From Akebia trifoliata (taxonomy: Eukaryota > Streptophyta > Magnoliopsida > Ranunculales > Lardizabalaceae), in contig CM030718.1 of NCBI GenBank assembly GCA_017979445.1, forward strand, positions 28,329,021 to 28,393,020: 64,000 nt of DNA, written 5' to 3'. The position numbers were made by a program, and so were the translations under genes. The notes beneath the pieces are model-generated. The model saw only the letters and a program-made list of their open reading frames with translations, did no database searches and was not told the DNA's origin. Every line of letters starts with the position of its first letter. Position 1 is the first letter of the stretch. This document shows positions 18,721 to 30,534 of this stretch, one piece after another.

Positions 18721-19753
18721 CGTTTTGATCTATTCGAAAATCGTATTTAATTATGTAGAGCGCTTTTGTACTTTTCCAATTTGTTGAAATGATTTTAATT
18801 CGCTTCAACTTGTACTTAGGGGAAAGGGTTTGAGCCATTCTTAATTGTGGACTATGAAACGATTTTAAACTTATCTACAAGTCTCTTTATGAAATCAATT
18901 TTAAACGGTTGCAAATGATTACCTCTAGCGACTAAGAACGTTTTTTAAACTTCACATTAAACACAAAATCCACTTGGCCAATAGGGTCAAGATAACAAAT
19001 CTAGAACAACTTTCTTATGGATGTCGTTTCTACTATGGTAATACAAAATTTATGTACTTATGCGTAAAATAGCCTCATATCAATTCCCTTATCCATTTGA
19101 AAATTGCTTGTATATTTTTCTTTTAAAAATGAGTCCAAACCAGTTTCAATATCAATTTGGCAAATGTTTATATATAGTTTCTCTTATAATCTAGGACAAA
19201 CGTATGAAATCTTAAAATTTATTTCTACAAAAAGACAATAATAATAATACCCCACTGAATCAGATTCATACCAATCAACTTCAATAGTCTCCAAAAACAA
19301 ATAAATAATACTCACTCTTTTTCAATTTCAATTGAACGAATCGACTCAGTTTTCTGTTCATAATTGATTCCATCATCTCAATGCAAATTTTGTATCCTGT
19401 TTGAAAAGTCAGCATTCACAATTCAAAGACTACTTGTCGAAATGCAATCAAAGATCATCAACGGTCAGAATACGACCATCAACAAGACAAAGCAGCATGA
19501 CGAAATCCATCACGACTTCCTGCAAAGCTTAGCAACAACAACAACAACAAAAAATGTGCCTGCAATGGTAATATAAATCTACAGAAAAGTATAGGGAGGA
19601 AGAAGGTAGACTTCAGCCTCTTTGAAAGTATCACTCATGAATAACTCTCAAAAAAGAAAAAACATCCTTAACCACCTTACTAATATCTGCTTAATTTAAT
19701 TTAGACAAAGTCAGTCACCAAAACATGTAAACTCCCCCATCAGCTCTGGATTA
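18721..19753. other. Spacer between the convergent CPK13 and Alfin-like genes
   Basis: Isolated GAACG words trail to about 18960. From about 19560 the sequence is probably the 3' UTR of the minus-strand Alfin-like gene. No gene seen. Confidence 0.5.
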
Positions 19754-22700
19754 CTACTGTCTGCCTCTCTTAATGCTGCAAGAGGGGCATTTGTACTGCT
19801 TAATGCTCTCAGCCTTGGCAGGTGTTATCTTCACGCACTTACCATGGTACCACCTCTCACAGATATCACACCCAATCCAAAACTCGTCAGCACTGTAAAT
19901 ACCACCACATGTCCCACAAAGGGTTTCGCTGTGTTCGTCTTCTTCCTCCTCGTAAGCCTCGTCAGCTAGCTTTGAATTGCTTTTCAATTGCCCGTCACTT
20001 GATCTCTGCTACAACGAAGAAATGATGTTTTTATGGATTTAAATTTGGGAATATTATAAAATAAAAAGGTTGATTTTGTAATTGTTTATCAAAAAGATCA
20101 TAATTTTTTCAAAATTACAAAAAAGGATTTAAAACATTGGACTGTCCAGCGATTTCATGCAGCCTGCGTGTTAGGATAGAAATTATAGTAAGGCTAGCCT
20201 TCCTAATTTAGTAAGATTTCAAATCTTACCAAGGGTCGTTGAGCTCACCTTTTGGCATCCAAAATCATGATCCGACCCCACAGGTTGTAGAGGACAAAAT
20301 TCTATGAATTTAAAATATATATTATTTTTCACCATTATTTTTTAATTTTTTTAGGAGTTCAGTACATCCATTTGAAAACCTTAGATCAAGCTCACCTCCC
20401 CCGCCCCCCTTCCCAAATATATATATATATATATATTTTAATTGTCTTTTGGATCAAAGTTTTTCCATGAAATCTAGGGGGCTGTGGTGTTGGATGCCAA
20501 TTTGGTAATCCATTTGAGCTCAACGACCCTTAATGATTTGATAAGCATGGGCGTAGATATGAAAGCATAAAATGCTAGACTGTCCAGCAATTTAAAAACA
20601 CGTTGGACTGTCCAACGTGTTAAAATCATTTTTTGTAATTTTTTTAAAATATTATGTTTTTGGTAATTAATTAAAATATCAACTCCTTTTTTGTTATTTT
20701 CCTTTCAAATTTAAATAAGTCAAGTGACCAGGAAAGAACAAAAATATTGTTTTGAGTTTGGTATGTCTCACCTTTGTGTTTAGTCTGGATTTGCTTCCAC
20801 TATCCACCACATTGGGCTTGTCTTTTACCATCTTCTTTCCAGATACAACTTCATAAACAGTGGGCAGATCATTAATCAAGCTAAATAGACGTTTCCTGTT
20901 AAGCAAAAGCCAAAGAGGACATACTTCTGAAGTTAAGGGTAGTACTGTAAATAATATTGTTAAAAGCAAGTTGCATTATTTCGTATAAAACAAGGACTAC
21001 AAAATAAGGTTTAAATTCAAGGAACGTCCTGGTCAGTTGAAAAACGAGGGCAATAAGAGATGAGCCTGAAATAAACCTCCAATGTTTTGTTTCAATCATC
21101 ATCTTCGAGACATCTGAACTGAAAAAAAAAAAAATCTGCAACGAAAAGAAATCTCAAACCATGCTACAGTATGTATAACTTGAAAATTCTTAATGTTTGG
21201 TTGAAAGCAATATCATCCTCAGCCTCTCACGGAATGTTTTGATTAGTTGAAAAGCCAGGGCAAATATGAGACAAACCTGAGAGAACCTCTAATTTTTTTT
21301 ATTTTTTTTCAATTACCTCTGAGACCAAGACATCTCAACAGAAAAACATGTATAGCACGAGTATCACTCATGTACGAATGGGAGAAACATCCTTCTCTTG
21401 CTCAGCCGCATAAGTAGTAGATATCCAGAGGGTAATCTGGTGGGTGCCAGAAATTGATCCCACTGACGGATCTTTAACCATCCACTTACATTAAATTTTT
21501 TTCGATGGTTAGAAAGAATATCACTAATCAGTCCATAAGAAATTAGCACACGATTGGATGCTAAGATTCATTCAATAGAATCAATTTTTCTAACAAGATC
21601 TCTTACATGGGGCCCACAGAACCCATATTCAATGGAAACTTTTAATGGGTATGGTAGAGGCATGAAATATCTGTGCCTGTAAAAAAAAGGATTCCTTGGT
21701 AGCATATTCTATCCCAGGTGCGTGCACAAGACAATGGTAAACAAGTCGTGAGTCTTAAAGTAATTGTGGAGATTTTGTTCAGTGTCACCAGCTTATGGAG
21801 AAAGATTAGTAAAACTAAGTTTGGGGAATCTGATTTTGGGTGGGAGAGAGAACACGATCAGTTCGTAGTTCGCATGTGGAAGGGGAGCGGTCTTGTTGGT
21901 TGTTTCCTTCACTGCCTTTGTTATATCAGCTCGGTCTCCTCAACCTACCTTCCATTTCCTTAATGGCATGATTTAGATAAAAATAAACGCATAAAAAATA
22001 AAAAATCATATAAGAGAGAATTTTGGCATTGGGATGAAATTGGGGTGGGAGATCTTTGTCCCAATCGAAAGTTGCCTCTTGGGAAACATAGTCACAGAAG
22101 TGACATCAAGGTGTTGGCATACTAGCTAAAGAAGGTACACGAAGTCTCATTTGTACATTGAAAGAGATCCTTATTGATGATCACTGCATCCGAGCTGACT
22201 TCAATACACTAGGGTTATCAGATGAGCAAAAACCACGAGGATAACTGATGTCAGGGGGTTTAGAGATCAAATTATAAGGTTTCTGAAAAAACCCCAACGG
22301 AGGGAATCATGTGGTATGATTATGGGATCTTTTCCAAACTTTGCAAAATGGATTCATTTCTCTTCTTAGAGAAGTGAAATCAGTTTGATAAAATCTCATT
22401 CTTCCAATGATGATGGTGGCACAACATTAAAGTATGCTTCTACAGTTTCTTTGGCAGCTATTAGTGAGCCCGACAGAAAAGCATCCAGCACAATTTGTAA
22501 TATGGTTAATTAATCCAGGCTTATGGAATTTAGTTGATGGTGAGTTTGAAACTCATTGACATTTCTTGATCATTGTCATAACAGGATTGAGCTATAAATT
22601 ATGGAGATTTGAGTTAGATCAAATTATAAAACAAGATATAGAATAGCATGATTTTTACCAAGCTTTAGTGCCAAAAAATTTAGGTTTTCGATAGGCAAAC

Positions 22701-25700
22701 AAAGCATCCTAAAACGGAAAATCTAATATTATATCATATTCAACTCATTCAAGTGTCCAAAAAACCGTCCAACAAAATTATATATAAGGGCGTGGCTAAC
22801 ATGCATGCTTGTAAGTTGTTAATAATCAGTGGACGAAGTCAGTTTTTAAAGGCAGGTCATGGTATCAACACTCAAAAAACTTACAAGCTATCAAGCTAAA
22901 ACCATCAACTAGGCTAAGATCATCCGACTCTAGTACTTCAAAAAGTTTCAAACAATCCTAAAAGAACAAAATCATCCACAAACAAGCTACAATGATTAGT
23001 TCTCAAACAAAGCCAGTTTTGTTGCAAGAGGTCATTCTGCCCGTAGTGGGGTTAACATTCCTCTAGACCAAAATCTTTAAGGAGGTCATTCTACCCATAG
23101 TGGGGTTAACATTCCTCTAGACCAAAATCTTTAAGGAGGTCATTCTGCCCGTAGTGGGGTTAATATTCCTCTAGACCAAAATCTTTAAGGAATTTAAAAG
23201 TGTAATCTTTGAGGATTTCATGTTTAAATAGGATCTAATAAAAACAAACTTATTAAAAGCAGATTTTAAACCAAAGCAATAAAAAAGTCAGTATCATCAT
23301 CAATGTCTTTTTTCCTTTCTCAAGTATTCCCCTTTTTCTTTTAATGATAATAAGATTTCCATCATTTAAAGAAGAAGAAAAGAGAAAGAAAAAAATTGGT
23401 GGAGGAAAAGTTAGATAGATTAGTGAGGGATTTCTTGTGGAATGATAAGGATGGGAAGCGGAAATATCATTTAGTCAAGTGGAAGATCATTTGCTCCACA
23501 AAGAAGAATGGAGGTCTTAGGATTAAAGGTTTGAGAAGGACAAACAAGGACCTTTTGGGCAAGTGGCTTTGGAGGTTCGGGGAGGAGAGAAGAAGCTTAT
23601 GGAGAAGGGTAATATTAGCTAAGCATGGGGAGAAAAAGTTGGTTGGGAAAGTGGGGAGGCAAAATCATCCTATGGTTGTAGCGTTTGGAAGGGGATTTTG
23701 AAATTGTCTCATGAGTTCAAGAAGGGGATCATCTTTAAGGTGGGAAAAGGTAATAGAGTGAGATTTTGGGAGAACAAGTGGTGCGGCAACCAATCTTTAT
23801 CCCTTCAATACCCCTCACTCTATGCTCTTTCCTTGAAGAAGTTCTCAACGGTACACGATTGTTGATTCGTAATGGGCAAGATCTCTCTTGGACTTGGCTT
23901 TTAGGAGAAACTTGAATGATTGGGAAGTCAATAAGGTTGCATCACTCCTTGACGTCATCAATTCCTACCAATTTGTGGAGACAGGGGAGGACCGAATAGA
24001 GTGGTGTGCAAGCAAGGAAAAAATTTTCTTCGTCCGTTCTTTTCACAAAACCCTTTTGCCTTCTTTTAGTTTAGTCTTCCCAACAATTGCAGTTTGGTCT
24101 TTCCTTGTTCCCTAAAAAATTAGTTTCTTCATTTGGGAGGCTTCCCTTGAGAGAATTCTCACTCTTGAGAGTTTGATTAAACAGCGTCTTTCAACTCCAA
24201 ACTCTTGTTTCCTTTGAAAAAGGAACGAGGAGTACAGGAATCAACTTGTGTTTGGTCTCACTTTCTTTCCCTTTTTCATATAGATTAGGTGTTCCCTTTG
24301 GAGATCATGTCCTTATTTATAAGGTGAACTCATAATGTTTTCTCTTACAGAAAGAGATACGTGTGGACTATTCTTCCCTTTGCCGTGTGTTGGGGGCTTT
24401 GGAAGGAGAGGATCAAAAGGGAATTCCAAAGTTGTGAGGAAATGATGCTCCAAAACATTATCCTGGACATTTTGGGCAGCTCATTTTTTTTGGAGCAAGT
24501 TAAGCAAGAATTTTGAAGGTGTGTTTTTCAAGGATTTTGTTTTTAAGTGGGATTCTTTTTCCCATGTCTAGCTCTTTTGTGAGCTGGTTGCTTTGCGTTT
24601 GTTGTTTTGTTTTTTTGGTTCCCTGTTCATTTTCTTTTTCTCGTATAAGGGCCATCCCGGCCTCTACCCTTTTGTTCTTTAATAAAATTTTATAATTATC
24701 AAACATAAAAAATCAATGTCATCCTTGTCACTTTCATCGATCTCCATTTTCTCTTCTTCAACATGATGTCTTCACTATTTTGTAATTCATCTTTACAATA
24801 TAGTAAACCCATTTAAATTCCCAATCAAATGTTCTAACACACATTTAAGCCTAATGAATCACGTTATTTGATAGATGTGACTTCTTCACACCCAAAAAAA
24901 AAAAAATCACAACAAATGAATTTCTACAATAGCTATGCACAAGAGCAATAACCACTTTTACCATCAATTTATAACAAAAGTAAAAAAATGGGAAAAAAAA
25001 AACACAATATCCTCAAAACATCACTCATTTAAAATTTGAAATTAATTCAAGGAAGCTTAATCTAGCATTAATATGTTCCATAAAAGTAGTCAATCTAGAG
25101 AAGTTTAGAGAATTATTGCCACAAAGTTTGGGAACACCATTGATATTACAAAAGATGATAAAACAAGCACATTGAAAGAACTAGTAACACATTATATCAC
25201 TAAAAGACAACATTTTAGGGTAAAATGGCCCCATGACAACTATAAAGAAGACAAAAGGTTGCGGTCAACAAGTCGTGATGGGTGCTACTATGTTAGATGT
25301 TTCTATGCCACTTTGGATTAATCAATTAATTATAGGCACCACTTTCCATCTGCTTTTCTGTAATCAGTCCTCTGGGCGTCAAAAGTTTTATCCAAAGTGG
25401 TGTTCTTTATTTGTTGTGCTTCCCTTGACAAAATTCTAACCAGTAATCATCTTATTAAATGTAGAATAATTATAGTAAACTTTTATTCTGGGTTTAGACC
25501 CATAGCTCAATTGGTTTGACACATTGCAAAGCAACTTAGTGGTTGTGGGTAAGTCCAGCTTACCCATAAAAAATAATATATAGCTAACTTTCATTCAATG
25601 TGTAAATCTAATGGATAATCTGTTAATCATCTCTTCCTACATTGTGCTCTTAGTTGGGAAGTATAGATTTTTTTATCCTCATTTGGGGAATTATAGCCAA

Positions 25701-28499
25701 CCCCAAATATTTGGGATAAGGCTATTTTGTTGGTGTTGCTTATTTTTTGGGGAATGATGAACCTCGCATGCCTCAGTCTGTAGATCTTTTTGGCAGTTGG
25801 TCCATTTCTTATATCTCATTTAGGGGATAGATCCTTTAAAGATTTCTTTCTTTTCGTTTGAGAGTATTGGAAGGATGTTTGATTGTAAAGTGGAAAATAT
25901 TCAAGACATCATTTTGAGTATCAAGTCTTTTATTTATCGCAAAGAAAAATTCTTTGGCGTCTAGAATTCTAATCCTTACAGATCTTGTTTTCGAATGGGA
26001 TATTGTCGAAGGAAAGATGACGCTTAAACACCATTCTCTTGCTCTCTTTTTTTGTATGCCATATGTTGTTGTTCTAGATAAGTTCCCTCAACCTACAATT
26101 CATTTAGCCGACCCCAAAACCTGGGGATAAGGCTTTGATGATAATGATGATGATGATGTTTTTTCTTCTAAATATCATCTAACATTTGAATTATTCCTTT
26201 ACCTATAAAAAATAAAAAAGAATAGGCTTTGGGGCTAGGGGAGACTATGGATATGAGAGCGAATTTTATGGCATTTCCTCCATATTGATTAATGGAGCTT
26301 CAAAAGATAAAGTTAAGATTTCAGAGGCAAAGACAAGAGGACCCTTTCTTGACCTCTTCTATCATTGTTGATATGAAAGCGCTTACTAAGCTTCTACCCA
26401 AAATGGAAATTATGGGTATGATCTAGGGTTTAAGGTTGGAATGGAAGGGTCAGTTGTTTCCCACCTTCCATTTTTTATTTTTATTTTTTTTTATGAATGA
26501 AACTAATTTATTAAATAAGGAATGGTCGAGATGGCCATTCCGAAAGAGAAGTACAAATTTCACTTTTCGCACTTTCAGTTGTTGATGATGATCTAATTTT
26601 TGTGGATGCTTCCCGATACAAGGCTGTCAATCTAAGAGGGGGGCCTAAGATTTGAAAGACCTCCTAATTGAGAAACAACTTGAGGAAAAGAAAGGAGTCT
26701 TGAATGATATAGGGAAAAAGAGCTAATTTGGTTGGGTATTGGGAAAGAAAGGAGTCTCAAATGGATATATTGACATAATTATTCAGTAAAATTGGGAAAA
26801 GAACTGGGAAAAAAAATTGACCAAGGATTAGGGCTGTGTAATTGTTCTTACTAACTACTAAGTGATTTTTTTCATATTCAATCGTCACATCCCAAATTAA
26901 ATTATAATAATAAATCACCAAACCCCACCACAGGTCAACAATAAATCCAAAGTTTATATTGTTCAAAATGTAAAAAGATTACAATCATGACTCCAAGATA
27001 GGTCTTTTTTATAAGTATAAATTTATTTATTTCATGAAATAAAACAAAAGGTAGTCGAGATTACCTACCTCGGTACAACGTGAAAGCAAAATACAAAGGA
27101 TGGGCTAGCTTGAACACAAGGATTCCCAACTAAAGACAAAATCTTCAAAAAAATACACCCTTGAATTCAAAGAAAAGTTTGCCCAAAAGAACAACAGCCC
27201 TAAAAATCATAAAATCATCTCATGGGATGAGCTCTCCAGCCCTTGGAAAGTTCTCATATTTCTCTCCTTCCAAATTCCCCAGAAAATCGCAAACAGGAGA
27301 AGCCCCCAAAGGATTAACCAGTGAACAAGGACTGCTCCCAGCATTAACCAGTTAAAATTATCCCATTCAATGTCATCCTCATTATTTGACGTTTCATCGA
27401 TACAATGGTCACCATCATCTTCATCAAGATCATCTCCTCTTACTAGAGCATCAAGGTCATCTTTTATTGTTCTCGATTTCATTGCAAAGTTCACAATTCA
27501 ATCACGATGGACTAATGCAATGGAAAATGGAGAGGAGACAAATAAGTTCCTAGTTATGATTGGCCTACACCATTTTTTTCTCTCTAGTTATGTATTAAGG
27601 GACCGTGGGATTAGTCTCATCCGAAGGGTGGGGATACCCACAATTAGCAAAAAAAAAAGACTACTTAAATTTTAGAGAACATATCTTAGTGTATGTTATA
27701 TGCAAATGGTTCAATATTAATTGAGACTATAAAGGAAATCAACAACAAAACTAGAACTATGAAGAGAGATCAAGATGAAAACCAATACCTTTCATTGCGA
27801 TTAAATGGGGCTCCGAAATAAAATGCTACCGACATCAACCAAGAATCACTGTGAACTGCAACCAGAGAAAGCCAATCCCTACGGTTCATCCCATCCCTCG
27901 CAAAATTGATCCCTAAAGCTGGCTCAGGAAGTTCTGGCGGAACTTCCTCCGCTGGAAGAGTGACCTCCCAAGTCTCATTTGAGTGTCCATAGAGACACAA
28001 ATTCTCTTTCTCTAGAAAAAAATCAAAAAAAGAACAAACCAAGACCCTAAATGTATCTCTCTGATTAAACTAATCCAACACAAAATCAAGAAAATAAAAC
28101 CACGAAAAAACACAACACAGGCACAAAATCAAAACCCTAACATAAAAGAAAATGTGAAAAACAAATAGTGTGATTCAAACAAGAACAATAACGAGAAATA
28201 CAGATTATAGATCACAATCAATTACCTGGATCACAAAGCGCGAAGAAATTTTCGACATCTATGAGAATAAAAACATACAAATGTCAGACAAAATCAAGTA
28301 ATATCGATCTATCGATCGATGGATAGTAGATATATAAATAGATCGATCGAGAGACATGGAAACCTAGGGTTTGAAATAATAAACAAAGTTCCATAGAGAA
28401 CGAAGTACCGTAAGTTAAAGCTCGAACGATTGCAGCCCTTCGAGAACTATAATCCTTAAAGATCTCTTCTACGGTACGCGGAGCCGAAGCCATTTCCAT
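19754..28499 (-). CDS. AL: Alfin-like PHD-finger protein (AL1/AL2 type)
   Basis: Five minus-strand exons join in frame: 28499-28409, 28258-28226, 28011-27789, 20895-20772, 20008-19754, giving 241 aa. The N-terminal Alfin domain reads [40 protein letters not shown] and [20 protein letters not shown]. An acidic linker ([10 protein letters not shown]) leads to a C-terminal C4HC3 PHD finger (about 188-234): [29 protein letters not shown]. Family members are nuclear and bind H3K4me3, linking it to transcriptional control. [16 protein letters not shown] matches the AL1/AL2 branch as I recall it. Two in-frame ATGs exist (28499 and 28493); the second has the better context (G at -3, G at +4). Exon 5 has a TAGCAG tandem acceptor, so a one-Gln variant is possible. 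Intron 3 is about 6.9 kb and contains LINE pieces. Nothing looks broken. Confidence 0.95.
20090..20670. mobile_element. Foldback element in Alfin-like intron 4, nested around another MITE
   Basis: Left AAAATTACAAAAAAGGATTT and ACATTGGACTGTCCAGC are mirrored at the right by TGTCCAACGTGTTAAAATCA and TTTTTTGTAATTTT. The right arm itself holds a small perfect hairpin, AACACGTTGGAC-TG-TCCAACGTGTT. The MITE at 20212-20545 lies between the arms. Boundaries are approximate. Confidence 0.5.
20212..20545. mobile_element. Palindrome-ended MITE
   Basis: It starts TAAGATTTCAAATCTTA (20212-20228), then CCAAGGGTCGTTGAGCTCA. The right end has TTTGAGCTCAACGACCCTTA as its inverted partner, with a decayed terminal palindrome. 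Same family as 48309-48596 and 8473. Confidence 0.7.
21000..21345 (-). repeat. Diverged duplication of about 110-130 bp in Alfin-like intron 3
   Basis: GGAACGTCCTGGTCAGTTGAAAA...GAGACATCTGAACTGAAAAA (starting about 21020) recurs as GGAATGTTTTGATTAGTTGAAAA...AAGACATCTCAACAGAAAAA (starting about 21231). The copies differ at many positions. Confidence 0.6.
21350..23027. other. Part of Alfin-like intron 3, no element identified
   Basis: I find no gene or recognisable transposon. Some text (AAAACCCCAACGGAGGG, GATCATCACTGCATCC-like) may be decayed repeat. Confidence 0.4.
23028..23189 (+). repeat. Three tandem copies of a 54 bp unit
   Basis: Copies at 23028-23081, 23082-23135 and 23136-23189 start GAGGTCATTCT and end CCAAAATCTTTAAG. 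The second differs from the first at two positions (TGCCCGT against TACCCAT), the third at one (TTAACA against TTAATA). It lies in Alfin-like intron 3. Confidence 0.97.
23308..24711 (+). mobile_element. 5'-truncated L1-type LINE in Alfin-like intron 3
   Basis: Broken frames encode the region just past the reverse transcriptase of plant L1 elements: [40 protein letters not shown] and [13 protein letters not shown], and finally [13 protein letters not shown]. It ends in a GGCCATCCCGGCCTCTACC 3' region and AATAAAATTTTATAA. ATCAATGTC occurs at 23299-23307 and 24712-24720, a candidate 9 bp duplication. Several stops and frameshifts show it is dead. It runs antisense to the host gene. Confidence 0.85.
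25280..26050 (+). mobile_element. L1-type LINE 3' fragment split by a SINE
   Basis: Frames resemble the zinc-knuckle (zf-RVT) end of L1: [20 protein letters not shown] sequence before 25488, and a [18 protein letters not shown] sequence after 25586. It continues to [15 protein letters not shown] and VFEWDIV-like text at about 25920-26000. Frameshifts are frequent. The short SINE at 25489-25585 interrupts it. Confidence 0.65.
25489..25585 (+). mobile_element. Short tRNA-core SINE inserted in an L1 fragment
   Basis: 97 bp: TTAGACCCATAGCTCAATTGG (box A TAGCTCAATTGG; first base omitted from the motif), then CACATTGCAAAGCAACTTAG, a box B slightly damaged as GGGTAAGTCC, then AGCTTACCCAT and an A/T-rich tail. 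AACTTTTATTC (25478-25488) and AACTTTCATTC (25586-25596) flank it as an 11 bp duplication with one mismatch. Confidence 0.85.
26060..26162 (+). mobile_element. Probable RTE-type LINE 3' tail with ATG repeats
   Basis: TTTAGCCGACCCCAAAACC and GGGATAAGGCTTTGATGAT followed by (ATG)n resemble plant RTE-clade LINE 3' ends as I recall them. A related shorter word, GCCAACCCCAAATATTTGGG, lies at about 25694. Confidence 0.45.
26487..26575 (-). mobile_element. L1 3' tail fragment
   Basis: On the minus strand, GGCCATCTCGACCATTCC then TTTAATAAATTAGTTTCATTC and an A-rich tail match the 3' end style of the L1 copies here. Very short. Confidence 0.55.
27001..27352 (-). mobile_element. L1-type LINE 3' end, sense to the Alfin-like gene
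   Basis: Minus-strand frames read [17 protein letters not shown], then [10 protein letters not shown] and [15 protein letters not shown] text, the usual C-terminal end of plant L1 ORF2. An AATAAATTTATACTT tail follows at about 27008-27030. Confidence 0.75.
27598..27657 (+). mobile_element. SINE 3' end fragment (Au-like)
   Basis: GACCGTGGGATTAGTCTC, then CCGAAGGGTGGGGATACCCA and a poly-A tail. It combines the 3' ends of the elements at 35204 and 49124, linking them as one group. Confidence 0.65.
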
Positions 28500-29009
28500 C
28501 GAAACTCGAAAGAGAGAGAGATTTTAAAGTTACAAAAGATCAGATTCAAGTTGCAGACAAACAGATCGTTAGGTGCAGAGACTGTACGGAACGAAATGCA
28601 ACATTTTTCCGCCAGAGGTGTTTAGCGGGTAAAGCTTATATAAACCTACTTACCTACCTCGGTCTTAGACTCGGACTAAACGGATCGGTTATGGTTCGGG
28701 TATATGTTGTGCCCAGAAACTGGACTTCTGGTCTGATTTGGATACTAATTGGCTCGTATTGGACCTAGAATTTGGGTTGGGTGTTCCGTGTTCGGGTACC
28801 CGTAGACTTAAAACACTGGGTTTTCTCGTCATTTATAACAATTTACCTTAAATAGAGAGAGAATATCCTTCTCGATTCCATTCCTTCTGATTAATGTGTC
28901 CAGATTTGTTATTTAAATTGGTGTGCAAAAGAAAACTATATGATTTTGTTCCTACCACACCACCTTTTTGTTTACCAATGGATTGATTTCCAAACCATTA
29001 ATTAATTGA
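28500..29009. other. 5' flank of the Alfin-like gene
   Basis: A GAGAGAGA-bearing leader lies just upstream of the ATG on the minus strand. No TATA box or other site is assigned. Confidence 0.4.
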
Positions 29010-29190
29010 CATCTAATAATAAATCAACGCGGCAAAACAAGTTGATGTGGCAAGGGCACAAAATAGTTGATCTTTTTCTTGTGTATCCCGAAGAAAATAG
29101 ATCAACAATTCTATGCCCTTACCACATCAATCACTTACAGATTGCGTATGTTTTGCCGTATCGATTTATCATGGCTCTTAATTGATTTAG
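29010..29190. mobile_element. Foldback MITE with GTGTATCCCG apex
   Basis: AAATCAACGCGGCAAAAC at the left is mirrored by GTTTTGCCGTATCGATTT at the right. The inner arms TGATGTGG(C/T)AAGGGCA and GTTGATCT also pair, with TGTGTATCCCGAAGAAAAT in the middle. No duplication could be fixed. Confidence 0.7.
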
Positions 29191-30534
29191 TTGCATTTTT
29201 CACTTCTCTCGTGAAAAAATAATAAAAGAAGAAAAAAAAATAAAAAATCCCCACCATTTTCAAAACACATAATCCAATTAGAGTTTGCCTATGTCATCCC
29301 CTTAGGAGTTAAAAGGGGTAAAAAATTTATAAGATTAAACGGGTATTATTGAAAATGAGGGTAAAAAAGGAAATATAATAAAATTTCTGGGGATATTATT
29401 ATAAAAAGAGAGAGAGAGAGAGAGGAAAGATAATAAAATTGAAGGGGGTGAAAAGGAAAAACTATAAAGTTGATAGTGTGGACCCTACTCCACCTTTGTT
29501 GGAGTGGGACGTTTACACTATAATTGGATTGAGACCCACCACTTGTGAGTGTGAACTGGATTGAGATCTACCGTTGTATTTTATCATAAAGATGATTAAA
29601 ATAGAACACGTATGTCAAAGATATACATTATAATCTTAAGATAAATCCTGACCATAGGATTTCGTGTTTCAATCATTTGGATTTCCTTTTATAAGTCCTT
29701 TTTAATTGGTCAAATAAATCCCAATCCATAAATTAAATCGGAAAATATGATTTACCTTATCGACCCCAATATTTTAGAGAGCTTCTATTGCTACACTAAT
29801 TTCTACTAACAGAACCCCAAGTTGTGTGCTAATGGCGTTAGCAAAAGTTGGTGTGGCAGTAGAATCTCTAGTATTTTATTCTCTCTCATTTGGGTAGTTG
29901 TCGTTTGTATCTGTAATACCTATTTAATCTAACCAGGCTTAGCCCTTGAGAATAAGATACAATAGAGGCAATAACATCGATGATGACGACGCCGCAGTGA
30001 TTTCATGTGCATTCTCATTGTGGCGACCAATTGTTTACATACATACATATGTACCGTGGAACCTCCTCGAGTTTGTGTGAGCAAATGAGGTATCATAACA
30101 TGTAATGGTCAGATCACATTAATTTGTTTGAACCAAATGACCCGATAAATACACTAGTAACGTTAGAATTCAGTGACAATTTGCAAGGTTTCGATCCATC
30201 CGTACCAAGAAGGCACTAAATAGACCCAGTTGTTTAGGCCGGATTAATACTAAACAACGCAACTATCAAACGAATCGCAAATATCTTAAATGATAAATAA
30301 GAACCCAAATTTTTAAACAACTCAGCACAAAAAAATAATTCAAACAAGACTCAATGGTAGAAGCATGAAGCATAAAACCACCATACATTCTCACTGCAAA
30401 AAAAAAAAATTGAAGCCCCAACATGACCCAAAAACAGCCCAAAAACCCAATGTGATTAACAGGCTTAAACCAAAACTCTTAGATGCTGATAGCTACATTA
30501 TACATTTACTTACAAGAAGCCTTATCAACTTATA
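29191..30534. other. Spacer between the Alfin-like and SMXL genes
   Basis: No gene seen. It includes a (GA)n tract at 29407-29424. The right part (from about 30300) is probably the 3' UTR of the SMXL gene. Confidence 0.5.

Noticed and set aside
25497..25566. Possible tRNA genes at 25497, 61820 and 62307
   Set aside because: They have A and B boxes, but stems do not pair and target-site duplications and A-rich tails show they are SINEs.
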